Source of the DNA: Paenibacillus xylanexedens
GTDB lineage: Bacteria > Bacillota > Bacilli > Paenibacillales > Paenibacillaceae
Assembly (NCBI RefSeq): GCF_007680605.1
Contig: NZ_VEIO01000015.1
Span: 1 to 49,985, forward strand
Direction of reading: 5' to 3'
DNA length: 49,985 nt
The notes under the pieces are model-generated. The model did no database searches. It saw only the letters and a list, made by a program, of their open reading frames with translations, and had not been told where the DNA came from. Shown one piece after another: positions 1 through 8,064 of this stretch. How positions within the stretch are numbered: position 1 is the stretch's first letter; the number at the start of each line of letters is the position of its first letter. The position numbers and the translations under genes are program-made.

Positions 1-35
1 GTTCGTCCTGAGCCAGGATCAAACTCTCCAATAAA
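1..35 (-). rRNA. rrs: 16S rRNA, 5' end only (partial)
   Basis: The reverse complement is the universal 16S 5' end, including AGAGTTTGATCCTGGCTCAG. Only about 35 bases are inside the window; the gene continues past the left edge. It is transcribed leftward from the two promoters at 236-384. Confidence 0.97.
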
Positions 36-235
36 GTATTGAAAAGAGCGATAAGCTCATTTTGAATCTGACGAGATCAAAAATCTCATTTGTGTTCCAG
101 TTTTCATACAGCCATACGGCACGTATCAAAACCTTCACGTCATTCTGCAAGCAGAATGTTTACTCACTCGTTGTTCAGTTTTCAAAGATCAAACTTCTTT
201 TTTCGTCACCATTTTGTCTCAGCGGCGACTTTTAT
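36..235 (-). other. 16S leader region with boxA-like segment
   Basis: This is the transcribed leader between the proximal rrn promoter and mature 16S. Read on the minus strand around 165-192 it contains CTTTGAAAACTGAACAA, the conserved antitermination (boxA-like) leader segment of Bacillales rRNA operons. I see no reading frame of substance here. Confidence 0.7.
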
Positions 236-265
236 AATATATCATACTTCGTTTGTTTTGGTCAA
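236..265 (-). promoter_or_regulatory. rrn promoter P2 (proximal)
   Basis: On the minus strand there is TTGACC (260-265), an 18-base spacer, then TATATT (236-241). This fits a SigA promoter placed about 200 bases upstream of mature 16S, as expected for the proximal of the tandem rRNA promoters. Confidence 0.7.
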
Positions 266-354
266 GCCTTTTTTGAAATTATTTTTGAAGTTCGTAATGA
301 ACTTCATTTGTTTCAAGCAAAGCGTGTAACCAAGCAAGCAAAGCAACGAGATAT

Positions 355-384
355 AATGTACCATATATAACGCTCGCTAGTCAA
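355..384 (-). promoter_or_regulatory. rrn promoter P1 (distal)
   Basis: On the minus strand there is TTGACT (379-384), an 18-base spacer, then TACATT (355-360). It begins directly at the end of bofA and gives the usual two-promoter arrangement of a Bacillales rRNA operon. Confidence 0.6.
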
Positions 385-654
385 CTACCCGAATAAAGAA
401 ATTTTCAACCCCAATAACAGACCAACCCCCGGGAGTCCCAGAACCGTAACTGTGCCTATTGTTGCAGGGTTCAACGGGATATAAATCCCTGTTATCCAAC
501 CTGAGTAATTTACGATATATATCCCAGCGGCCGCAAGCACCACATGAATTCCGATTGATGTAAAGATTGATAATCCCAAGCGTTTTCTAAACAAAATAAT
601 AACCAATGCCAACAGAGAGGCAACCAATATGCTTCCCAGAATAACACTCTTCAT
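385..654 (-). CDS. bofA: BofA-family pro-sigma-K processing inhibitor
   Basis: An 89-residue membrane protein of the BofA family. In sporulating bacilli BofA sits in the outer forespore membrane with SpoIVFA and holds the SpoIVFB protease inactive until pro-sigma-K should be cleaved. Two or three hydrophobic segments are visible, and the C-terminal half carries the family signature with NPATIG followed by LGLPGVGLLLGLK. The ATG at 654 is chosen because GGAGG lies about 9 bases upstream; the in-frame GTG at 663 overlaps that ribosome site. It lies between yaaL and the rRNA operon, the same place as in B. subtilis. Confidence 0.88.
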   Translation of the reverse strand: MKSVILGSILVASLLALVIILFRKRLGLSIFTSIGIHVVLAAAGIYIVNYSGWITGIYIPLNPATIGTVTVLGLPGVGLLLGLKISLFG

Positions 655-711
655 ACGTTCCACCTCCAGCTATATATAAAATCACCTGTGTACTTAGCTA
701 CCTCACAGTAA

Positions 712-987
712 TTACACACTGAGTTCTCGATCGGTAGTAGCCACACCCATCCCAATCAACCGTTTGGCCCGCTTCAAATGAATTTGGTATTTTCTCTCGG
801 CCGCTTCAAGCACATAGATGGCATAATCGATCTCATCCTCTCCCAGAGCATCATCAAACTGTCGCATCGCACGTTCCCACTCTTGCTTGGCCTTCTGCAC
901 ATCCGCATAAACCAACTCCGCCTCCAGTTTCGCCAGCTCTCTCTTCTTTCCGTCCCTTAAGCTTCGCTTTTTTCGCCATATCAACAT
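712..987 (-). CDS. yaaL: YaaL-family (DUF2508) protein
   Basis: A 91-residue, highly charged, largely helical protein resembling B. subtilis YaaL (DUF2508), of unknown function. It has no signal peptide or membrane segment; an acidic stretch (DDALGEDEIDYAIYVLEAAE) lies mid-protein. The ATG at 987 is preferred over the in-frame GTG at 993 because GGGAGGG ends five bases before the ATG. Its place between recR and bofA is the conserved origin-proximal order, which supports the assignment as much as the sequence does. A terminator separates it from recR. Confidence 0.8.
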   Translation of the reverse strand: MLIWRKKRSLRDGKKRELAKLEAELVYADVQKAKQEWERAMRQFDDALGEDEIDYAIYVLEAAERKYQIHLKRAKRLIGMGVATTDRELSV

Positions 988-1077
988 AAACACCCTCCCT
1001 TATCCATCCGTATAGCACACTCTCATACATATCAAGGAAGGGACAAACTTAGAACTTGGACATCTACTTTTAAAATA

Positions 1078-1107
1078 AAAAAAGAGAGAGCTCATAGCTC
1101 TCTCTTG
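1078..1107 (-). terminator. Terminator after recR
   Basis: On the minus strand an 11-base stem (AAGAGAGAGCT / AGCTCTCTCTT) with a 3-base loop is followed by a run of T. It ends the dnaX-yaaK-recR transcript. Confidence 0.9.
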
Positions 1108-1181
1108 CAATGTAAATCAATTTATTGGATTGTCTTCTATACGAACGACACCCTTATCAAGCTCACACGCAACTAGATACA

Positions 1182-1781
1182 TTAGCGCATCTCTCTGCGC
1201 CCTTCCAGCGCCTTCGAAAGTGTAACTTCATCTGCATACTCCAGATCGCCGCCCACGGGTAATCCGTGAGCAATACGGGTCACACTAATTTCAAAAGGAC
1301 GCACTAGACGGGAAATGTACATTGCCGTAGCTTCTCCCTCAATATTGGGATTAGTCGCCAAAATCAATTCTTTTACCCGCTCATCACTCAAACGAGTTAA
1401 CAGCTCTTTCAAGCGTATATCATCCGGGCCAATTCCCTCCATTGGAGAAATTGCCCCCTGCAACACATGGTAGTACCCATCGAATTCCTTAGTCCGCTCC
1501 ATAGCTACCAGATCTTTCGAATCTTGGACTACACAGATGACGGATACATCTCTCGACTTATCCTGACATATCCGGCAAGGGTCCGTATCTGTAATATTAC
1601 AGCACACAGAACAGTAATGGAGATTACGCTTCACGCTCACGAGCGCTTTGGCAAAATCAATAACGTCATCTTCCTTCATGTTAAGCACATGAAAAGCTAA
1701 ACGAGCCGCTGTCTTCGGACCCACCCCAGGAAGACGGGTGAAGGCATCGATCAGCTTGGCTATCGGTTCAGGATAATACAA
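1182..1781 (-). CDS. recR: Recombination mediator RecR
   Basis: RecR (199 aa, family length) works with RecO and RecF to load RecA onto SSB-coated single-stranded DNA. Visible parts are the N-terminal helix-hairpin-helix (LPGVGPKTAARLAF, residues 17-30), the zinc-binding cysteines C57, C60, C69 and C72, a Toprim domain beginning with SVICVVQD, and the conserved C-terminal HGLPVGGDLEYADEVTLSKA. The start is TTG at 1781, with AAAGGAG about 10 bases upstream and a start position matching B. subtilis RecR. It lies 35 bases downstream of yaaK in the dnaX operon. Confidence 0.97.
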   Translation of the reverse strand: MYYPEPIAKLIDAFTRLPGVGPKTAARLAFHVLNMKEDDVIDFAKALVSVKRNLHYCSVCCNITDTDPCRICQDKSRDVSVICVVQDSKDLVAMERTKEFDGYYHVLQGAISPMEGIGPDDIRLKELLTRLSDERVKELILATNPNIEGEATAMYISRLVRPFEISVTRIAHGLPVGGDLEYADEVTLSKALEGRREMR

Positions 1782-1816
1782 TCGGTTGTGTCTCCTTTTG
1801 ACAGGATCAGTTTATA

Positions 1817-2128
1817 TTAAAATAACCCCGGAATTTTCATGCCGCCCGTGAATTTACCCATATCCTGATTGGCAATTTCATCCGCTTTGGTCAAAGCATC
1901 ATTCACAGCAGTCATGACAAGGTCTTGAAGCATTTCAACATCATCCGGATCTACGGCTTCAGGCTTGATCGTGATAGCGAGCAGTTTTTTATGTCCATTA
2001 ACTTCAGCTGTTACCACTCCGCCGCCAGAAGTACCTTGAACCGTTTTGTCCGCGAGTTCTTCCTGCGCCTTCAACATTTGCTCCTGCATTTTCTTCACTT
2101 GTTTCATCATTTGGTTCATGTTATTCAT
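1817..2128 (-). CDS. yaaK: YbaB/EbfC nucleoid-associated protein YaaK
   Basis: A 103-residue YbaB/EbfC-family DNA-binding protein; family members are small dimers that coat DNA and are typically co-transcribed with dnaX and recR, as here. The N-terminus is a Met/Gln/Lys-rich helix, the middle has GTSGGGVVTAEVNGH, and the end is KFTGGMKIPGLF, all typical. The second in-frame ATG (2128) is chosen because AAGGAG lies nine bases upstream; it directly abuts the ATG at 2137. Confidence 0.93.
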   Translation of the reverse strand: MNNMNQMMKQVKKMQEQMLKAQEELADKTVQGTSGGGVVTAEVNGHKKLLAITIKPEAVDPDDVEMLQDLVMTAVNDALTKADEIANQDMGKFTGGMKIPGLF

Positions 2129-2186
2129 ATCCGTCATCTCCTTATAATATAGTTATCTCAAATTATACACACTACATCTCAATGTA

Positions 2187-3932
2187 CTACTCTTTAATGA
2201 CTACGAGATCTTCGCCAAATAACTGAATAGCTTCATCAATCCAAGGCTGTTTATCACCTGAACCACCGTCTTCATGCTCTGGTTCAAGCTTAAAATCCTC
2301 CTTTGGCGTTTCAGAAGCTCCTTCCATCGCACCCGTCCAGTCTCTAAGCATCATCGTCACAAGTCGAGCCGGACGCCCAAGCTGTTCCGAAAGCACCCGC
2401 TCAATGACATCACGATTCGCCTGTTTTTCCGTTGTTTCCCGGTGAATGTTGTTCTTAAAAGCAACCAGCACATTGTCTTCGAGTAGTGAAACCGGCTCTC
2501 CATCCATAAACCAGGCATGAACCGTAACTTTCTCCTCTTTGACACGTTGCAGAATCTGGCTCCACTTTTTGCTGATCTCCGTGAATTCAGGAGACCCTTT
2601 TCGCGCAATATATTGATCCAAATTCGCCGGAAGCTTCACCGGAGCGTTCGCTCTGGACATTGGCGCACGTGTTGCCGGTCGTGCAGGAGCATTTGAAGCC
2701 GCATCCCCACCTGACAGACCACTCTTGAGCGCCCGATCTAGCTTTTTCTCCAGCTCAGCAAGCTTCTGTTTAAGTCGGTTAATCTCACCAGCATCAGCTG
2801 GCGCAGAAGGAGAAGGCACTCCAACCGACGAAGCGGCTCCGCCCATAGCCGGGATACTACACAGTTTAAGCAAAGCCACTTCAAATAATGTCTGTGGCTG
2901 AACTGCATATTTCATCTCACTCTGGTACCGATTCAGCGTATCGATCATCTGAAACAACTGTTCCTTCGTAAACGATTCCGCCATATCTCGAAACGATTCC
3001 GGGTTCAACACCCGATCCGTAAGTTTGTCTGCATCCGGCACCATCTTGATCATCAGCAAATCCCGGAAATAGTAGAGCAGATTCTCCATACATTTGTCCG
3101 CACTCTTGCCTTCGTGCATAAAGCCTTCGATCATCTGCAAAATATGACCGACATCCCCTTTGAGTAAAGAGGCTGCGAGCTTGGCAAATTGTTCGGAAGG
3201 AATACCGCCTGTCATATCCATAACCTGCTGATACGTTACTTTTCCATCGGTAAATGAAGAGATTTGATCCAGCACACTGAGCGCATCCCTCATCCCACCA
3301 TCAGATAGACGGGCGATGTACTGCAACGCATCATGATCCGCTTCCATCCCTTCCTGCTCACAGATCAAAGCCAATCTGGCTGTCTGTTCTTCCAGAGATA
3401 CACGGCGAAAATCAAATCGCTGACAACGCGATATAATGGTAGCAGGCAGACGATGCGGTTCTGTCGTTGCCAAAATAAACATTACATGTGGCGGCGGCTC
3501 CTCCAATGTTTTAAGCAAAGCATTGAACGCTTCTGTCGTCAACATGTGCACTTCATCAATAATATAAACCTTCTGCCGGACTTCGGTAGGTGCATACTTT
3601 ACCTTTTCCCGAAGGTCACGGATCTCCTCGACGCCCCGATTAGAGGCAGCATCAATCTCCTGCACATCCATAACAGCGCCGTTCGTAATTCGACGGCAAG
3701 CCTCACATTCGTTACAAGGCTCAGTTACAGGTCCGCGTTCACAGTTTACAGCTTTGGCCAATATTTTGGCCGCACTTGTCTTCCCCGTCCCTCGGGGACC
3801 GCTAAACAAATAAGCGTGGGAAGTCCGCTGTTCACGAATCGCGTTCTGCAAGGTCTGAATAATATGTTGTTGTCCAACCATATCCTGGAATGACTGAGGA
3901 CGCCACGCCCGGTATAACGCGATATGCTCCAT
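2187..3932 (-). CDS. dnaX: DNA polymerase III subunits gamma/tau
   Basis: DnaX (581 aa) is the clamp-loader ATPase; tau also organises the replisome. The N-terminal AAA+ domain has the P-loop GPRGTGKT (residues 45-52), a zinc finger with C64, C73, C76 and C79, and Walker B IIDEVHML. Domain III follows, then a linker rich in Pro/Ala/Ser (about 370-450) and a tau-type C-terminal domain. I looked for a deliberate frameshift site only casually and cannot say whether a separate gamma form exists. The ATG has GGAAGG nine bases upstream. It heads the dnaX-yaaK-recR operon and lies just after the SRP RNA, as in B. subtilis. Confidence 0.97.
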   Translation of the reverse strand: MEHIALYRAWRPQSFQDMVGQQHIIQTLQNAIREQRTSHAYLFSGPRGTGKTSAAKILAKAVNCERGPVTEPCNECEACRRITNGAVMDVQEIDAASNRGVEEIRDLREKVKYAPTEVRQKVYIIDEVHMLTTEAFNALLKTLEEPPPHVMFILATTEPHRLPATIISRCQRFDFRRVSLEEQTARLALICEQEGMEADHDALQYIARLSDGGMRDALSVLDQISSFTDGKVTYQQVMDMTGGIPSEQFAKLAASLLKGDVGHILQMIEGFMHEGKSADKCMENLLYYFRDLLMIKMVPDADKLTDRVLNPESFRDMAESFTKEQLFQMIDTLNRYQSEMKYAVQPQTLFEVALLKLCSIPAMGGAASSVGVPSPSAPADAGEINRLKQKLAELEKKLDRALKSGLSGGDAASNAPARPATRAPMSRANAPVKLPANLDQYIARKGSPEFTEISKKWSQILQRVKEEKVTVHAWFMDGEPVSLLEDNVLVAFKNNIHRETTEKQANRDVIERVLSEQLGRPARLVTMMLRDWTGAMEGASETPKEDFKLEPEHEDGGSGDKQPWIDEAIQLFGEDLVVIKE

Positions 3933-4051
3933 GATGCGTTACCTTCCTTCCACTTCGCATTCGAGTCCGTTGTCGTCACCCCATTATACTATATTCCAGA
4001 GTGAATCCAAACTTTATCTGACTCATTTCATACACAGTTTTTTCAACAATC

Positions 4052-4090
4052 AAAAGAGACCCTTGCGTTTATACTACTGCAAAGGTCTCT
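4052..4090 (-). terminator. Terminator after SRP RNA
   Basis: On the minus strand AGAGACC-TTTGC and GCAA-GGGTCTCT pair across a 12-base loop and are followed by TTTTG. It lies just past the 3' end of the SRP RNA. Confidence 0.75.
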
Positions 4091-4106
4091 ACAAATTTAA
4101 AAGGTT

Positions 4107-4380
4107 AAGCCGTGCACCTGCTATCGATATTTGCGATCCAAGCGGCACCCCTGAACAATAGCTCAGGCTAGGCAACCCTCCGGCACAAGAGTGATCTCAC
4201 TTATGGCTGCTTCCTTCCGGACCTGACCAGGTTCATGAGTACTCATTGCGGAGGACCCAACCGTCAACACCACGTTCAGGGACCAAACCTCACATCGACA
4301 AAACCTCTAACAGGAATTCAACCTCGCTATAGCGGATTGCGAGTTACAGGGCACCGCTACCTCCCCATCTAGCACGGTAA
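4107..4380 (-). ncRNA. ffs: Signal recognition particle RNA (large bacterial type, scRNA)
   Basis: About 274 bases, the size of the Bacillus scRNA with an Alu domain rather than the short 4.5S form. The minus strand begins near CTTACCGTGCTAGATGGGGA, carries the universal helix-8 core CAGGTCCGGAAGGAAGCAGC (about 4202-4232), and ends near AGGTGCACGG, which pairs with the 5' CCGTGC. CCCTGAAC and GTTCAGGG pair within helix 5. It binds Ffh to target membrane and secreted proteins. Exact ends are estimated from these pairings. Confidence 0.93.
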
Positions 4381-4385
4381 GAAAT

Positions 4386-4414
4386 AGTATAACGTAAGGT
4401 AGTCCAAAATGCAA
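4386..4414 (-). promoter_or_regulatory. SRP RNA promoter
   Basis: On the minus strand there is TTGCAT (4409-4414), a 17-base spacer and TATACT (4386-4391), placing the start about 6 bases before the predicted RNA 5' end. Confidence 0.75.
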
Positions 4415-4457
4415 CCAGCTGGAAAATGGAAACCCCACTACACTCTGATAAGCAACT

Positions 4458-4484
4458 AAAAACCCCTGCCAAAACAGCAGGGGT
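4458..4484 (-). terminator. Terminator after rpmE
   Basis: On the minus strand ACCCCTGC / GCAGGGGT form a stem with a short loop followed by TTTTTAG. It closes the rpmE transcript before the SRP promoter. Confidence 0.9.
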
Positions 4485-4527
4485 GATTGGGATACAATAA
4501 TTAGACAATTCACAAGGAATTGTACGA

Positions 4528-4725
4528 TTAGATTCCGTATTTCTTTTTGAAACGATCCACACGGCCGCCAGCATCGATAAACTTCTGTTTACCTGTGAAG
4601 AACGGGTGGCACGCGGAGCAAATCTCTACACGAAGTCCGTCTTTAACCGAACCAGCCTCAAAAGTATTACCGCATGCGCAGGATACTTGACCAATCGTGT
4701 ATTTAGGATGAATTGCTTCTTTCAT
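4528..4725 (-). CDS. rpmE: 50S ribosomal protein L31, zinc-binding type
   Basis: A 65-residue L31 of the zinc form: C16, C18, C36 and C39 make the metal site. Zinc-type L31 is the form used when zinc is plentiful and is replaced by a zinc-free paralogue (RpmE2/YtiA type) under limitation in B. subtilis. The ending VDRFKKKYG is typical. AGGTGAAAGG lies just before the ATG. It follows rho as in Bacillus, except that a radical SAM gene is inserted between them. Confidence 0.96.
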   Translation of the reverse strand: MKEAIHPKYTIGQVSCACGNTFEAGSVKDGLRVEICSACHPFFTGKQKFIDAGGRVDRFKKKYGI

Positions 4726-4828
4726 TACCTTTCACCTCTTTCCGCCCTGAGCCTCAAGCGGACCCAGAGTAAATGGCACAACACAGCAGATTATAACACG
4801 GCCTAAACCCGGTTGCAATCTAATTCAT

Positions 4829-6103
4829 TCAAGAGGTAATCAGCTTTTTAGGGCGAGCCATCCCTGCTGGTGGAACATGCGTATAAGACCCGATGACAAC
4901 ATCCGGCAACTCTTCCGCAAAAATCTCCAGCATCTGCTTCATTCCCAAAATATCGCCCTGTGCTGGTGGAATTAACTCCAGATAGCTCTCCGGGTCAATA
5001 TTCAGGTTACGCATCTGAATCAAACGCAGGTTGGTGCGGCGTGCAAATTCAACCATTGCCTCGATCTCTTCCTCACGATCCGTTACACCCGGGAAGATTA
5101 GATAGTTAATGGACGTATATACTCCCTGCTCCGCAGCGTACTTCATGGACTTCTCCACATTAGCCAGTGTATATCCACGAGGTTTGTAATATGCGTTGTA
5201 ATGATCATCCAGCGCACTGATCGTACTCACACGCATCAGATCCAGTCCTGCGTCCACAATGCCGCGAATATGATCATTCAGGCCAGCATTGGTGTTGATG
5301 TTGATATACCCCATATCCGTAATGGAGCGCACTTCGCGAATAGCTTCAATAATCAGCTTGGCCTGTGTGGAAGGTTCACCTTCACATCCCTGTCCAAAGC
5401 TAATAATAGATTCAGGTGTTTTCAGATGTTCCAGCATCACTTCAACGATCTCATCCACACGAGGACGGAAATTCATCCGTGTCTGAGGTGATACAAAGCC
5501 ACTGTCATCCGGCTGTTCAGAGATACAACCGAAACAACCAGCATTACATGAGTACGATACAGGAACGCCGCCTTCCCAGCGATTCAAAAATGTGTTGGAA
5601 GACGTGAGACACTCATAACCCAGTGCACAATTGGACAGATGGGTGTACAAACGGTTCTCTGGATACTTCTCCGTAAATCGTTTAACACCGGAGCGCACAT
5701 CGTCACGATCACAGTTCATCGGATTCCATTTCTCCGGAATATCGGACTGGGAAGCCGTAACGTAGAAACCGCCATCTTTCCAAACGACAGCCGAGTATCC
5801 AAACAACGGCAGCTTGTAATCCTTATCCGTTTTCACATACCCCGGCAGGCACAGACGCGTAAAACCTTGCGGCAACAGAGCCCCTACAGCTTGTGTATCA
5901 CTCGGCAACGGCAACATCTCGCCGGTATCCGGGTCCATGCCAATAGGACGGGTGCTTGGAAGACCAACCAATGTTGCACCGTCCGGCAGAGGAATTAACT
6001 CATCCTCCATGATCTCCACAATCATATCTCCGCTACGGGCGAGTCCGTACAGGGAGGGATGATCAAAAACATTACCTTTTTCATCTGCGTATACTAAATA
6101 CAT
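4829..6103 (-). CDS. Radical SAM protein of unknown substrate
   Basis: A 424-residue radical SAM enzyme. The cluster-binding CxxxCxxC motif is C186, C190, C193, within SYSCNAGCFGC. The first 180 residues form an N-terminal region with a possible extra metal site, including C131, C159 and C165. The segment FGQGCEGEPST is the GGE-like SAM-binding strand, followed by a TIM-barrel-like region. The ending VPPAGMARPKK is distinctive. There is no signal peptide. The ATG has GAGGAG upstream. It stands between rho and rpmE on the same strand, so it may share their transcript. The substrate cannot be told from sequence; a role in peptide, RNA or cofactor modification is possible. Confidence 0.85.
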   Translation of the reverse strand: MYLVYADEKGNVFDHPSLYGLARSGDMIVEIMEDELIPLPDGATLVGLPSTRPIGMDPDTGEMLPLPSDTQAVGALLPQGFTRLCLPGYVKTDKDYKLPLFGYSAVVWKDGGFYVTASQSDIPEKWNPMNCDRDDVRSGVKRFTEKYPENRLYTHLSNCALGYECLTSSNTFLNRWEGGVPVSYSCNAGCFGCISEQPDDSGFVSPQTRMNFRPRVDEIVEVMLEHLKTPESIISFGQGCEGEPSTQAKLIIEAIREVRSITDMGYININTNAGLNDHIRGIVDAGLDLMRVSTISALDDHYNAYYKPRGYTLANVEKSMKYAAEQGVYTSINYLIFPGVTDREEEIEAMVEFARRTNLRLIQMRNLNIDPESYLELIPPAQGDILGMKQMLEIFAEELPDVVIGSYTHVPPAGMARPKKLITS

Positions 6104-6239
6104 GATGTTCTCCTCACATCTATTGGGTTAAACCTGACGACGAGTATATTATATTGCAGTCAGTTCATAATAAGTCAGCCACATCTTTATCTTACAACGA
6201 TCATGGCCACGTTATACGAGTTCAACTGCGGTTCAAATG

Positions 6240-7565
6240 TTAATTCGATGTTCCTGATGTAGCCGTTTGTCTTGGCGAACGGCGAGTTGTCGTCGTTCCA
6301 GCATTGCTGGAGGGCGCATTGCCAGCTGCATCGAATGCAGCCAGGAACTCGGCATTCGTTTTACTGTTGCGAAGTTTCTTCAGGAAACCTTCAACGAAGT
6401 CATGGGAATCATTCATATTTTTACGAATAGCCCAGATCGTATCCAGCTCTTCCTTGCTAAGCAATACCTCTTCACGGCGTGTACCCGAACGGCGAATATC
6501 GATGGCAGGGAAAATGCGGCGTTCAGCCAATTTGCGATCCAGATGGAGCTCCATATTCCCCGTGCCTTTAAATTCTTCATAAATGATGTCATCCATACGT
6601 GATCCCGTATCAATTAACGCTGTTGCCAGAATGGTCAAACTGCCGCCTTCTTCCACATTACGAGCAGAACCAAAGAAACGTTTTGGACGATGGAATGCTG
6701 CTGGATCGATACCACCACTTAATGTACGTCCAGATGGCGGAATCACCAGGTTATATGCACGGGCCAGACGTGTAATACTATCCAGCAAAATCACGACATC
6801 CTTTTTGGCTTCAACCAAACGCAATGCGCGCTCCAGCACCAGTTCCGCTACTTTAATATGATTCTCGGGCAGCTCATCAAACGTGGAAGCAACAACTTCC
6901 CCTTTTACCGAACGAGACATATCCGTTACTTCTTCTGGACGTTCATCAATCAACAGGACAAAAAGTTCAATTTCTGGATTGTTAGTTGAGATGCTGTTGG
7001 CAATTTCTTTAAGGAGAAGCGTTTTACCGGCTTTGGGAGGTGCTACGATCAATCCACGTTGTCCCAATCCTACAGGGGCAAGCACATCCATAATACGTGT
7101 GGATAAATGGTTCGGGGATGTTTCAAGAACCAGTTTCTTCTGCGGATACAATGGGGTTAATGCCGGGAAGTGAAGTCTCTCCGCAGCCGCCGATGGATTC
7201 TCACCATTCACAGCGTTAACTTGCAACAGACCGAAATATCTCTCATTTTCTTTTGGCGTTCGACACTTACCTGATACAAGGTCACCCGTCCGTAGATCAA
7301 ACTTGCGAATCTGTGAGGCTGAGATATAAATATCTTCCGTGCTTGGCAAATAGTTAATTGGCCTCAAGAAGCCGTAACCTTCAGGTAAAATCTCGAGCAC
7401 GCCCTGCATAAACATCAAACCACTTTGTTCCGCTTGTGCACGGAGTATAGCAAAGATTAACTCTTTCTTTTTAAGGGTCCCGTAATAAGGAATCTGGTAT
7501 TTTTTCGCCAGCTTATAGAGGTCCGTTAATTTCATTTCTTCCAAATCGGAAATTTGCAGATCCAT
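6240..7565 (-). CDS. rho: Transcription termination factor Rho
   Basis: Rho (441 aa) is the hexameric RNA helicase that ends transcription at factor-dependent sites. The N-terminal Rho-N helical segment (about 8-45) is followed by the cold-shock-like RNA-binding domain with GYGFLR (63-68) and an RecA-type motor with P-loop APPKAGKT (175-182), FVLLIDERPEEVTDM and the R-loop/Q-loop region. A low-complexity Ser/Thr/Asn tail of about 25 residues ends the protein. The start ATG follows AGGTGG by seven bases. A promoter is seen about 100 bases upstream. Confidence 0.97.
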   Translation of the reverse strand: MDLQISDLEEMKLTDLYKLAKKYQIPYYGTLKKKELIFAILRAQAEQSGLMFMQGVLEILPEGYGFLRPINYLPSTEDIYISASQIRKFDLRTGDLVSGKCRTPKENERYFGLLQVNAVNGENPSAAAERLHFPALTPLYPQKKLVLETSPNHLSTRIMDVLAPVGLGQRGLIVAPPKAGKTLLLKEIANSISTNNPEIELFVLLIDERPEEVTDMSRSVKGEVVASTFDELPENHIKVAELVLERALRLVEAKKDVVILLDSITRLARAYNLVIPPSGRTLSGGIDPAAFHRPKRFFGSARNVEEGGSLTILATALIDTGSRMDDIIYEEFKGTGNMELHLDRKLAERRIFPAIDIRRSGTRREEVLLSKEELDTIWAIRKNMNDSHDFVEGFLKKLRNSKTNAEFLAAFDAAGNAPSSNAGTTTTRRSPRQTATSGTSN

Positions 7566-7663
7566 ATAATAACCACCTATTCAATTAATGAGTCCGTGAA
7601 ATGGATAGTTTCGTTAGCTAATTCAAGCCATAGAAAGCAGTTCTACCACAATCTCTTCTATCC

Positions 7664-7693
7664 ATTGTACGGAATGTAACCGTTATAATGCAA
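7664..7693 (-). promoter_or_regulatory. rho promoter
   Basis: On the minus strand there is TTGCAT (7688-7693), an 18-base spacer and TACAAT (7664-7669), about 100 bases upstream of the rho start. The leader is long enough to allow the Rho autoregulation known in other bacteria, but no attenuator is seen. Confidence 0.6.
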
Positions 7694-7902
7694 ATACATG
7701 TCTTGGTGTGTAAGTTTTCCGGGTGGAATGGCCATTACATGGCATAATCCTTAATGAGTGAACTCCAAACATGGGGCGATCGATCCGGGAAGACCGGCTA
7801 TGAAGCGCAGGTTCAAACAAATCCGGGGATTGGAGAAAGGGAATGATTTTCAAAAACAATATAAGGAAAGATGTGTTCATAAAGCCTTATGATGATTATT
7901 TC

Positions 7903-7953
7903 AAAAAAAGACCCTCCGGAACAAGAACCTGTTACAGTTCATCATATCCGGAA
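7903..7953 (-). terminator. Probable terminator after murA
   Basis: On the minus strand CTTCCGG and CCGGAGGG can pair, with GAAC/GTTC inside the loop, followed by seven T. It is the only terminator-like structure downstream of murA. Confidence 0.5.
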
Positions 7954-8064
7954 GAGAATGCAAAATCTATTAGAATAGTATACCCCATTCTACTATAGGT
8001 TATGCAGCACCGCTACAAAACACGCATCAAGCGGAAATGTTTGCGATGCCGCCTTAATCAATAT

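Larger units (their letters stand above)
7566..8064. other. Intergenic region between rho and murA
   Basis: About 500 bases with no convincing gene. It holds the rho promoter (7664-7693) and a possible murA terminator (7903-7953). In B. subtilis glpX lies here; no trace of it is visible. Short frames in the interval overlap the hairpin and lack support. Confidence 0.7.

Noticed and set aside
7843..7998. 51-codon plus-strand frame in the rho-murA gap, with GGAG upstream
   Set aside because: It runs through the likely murA terminator and its sequence looks random; no promoter is evident.
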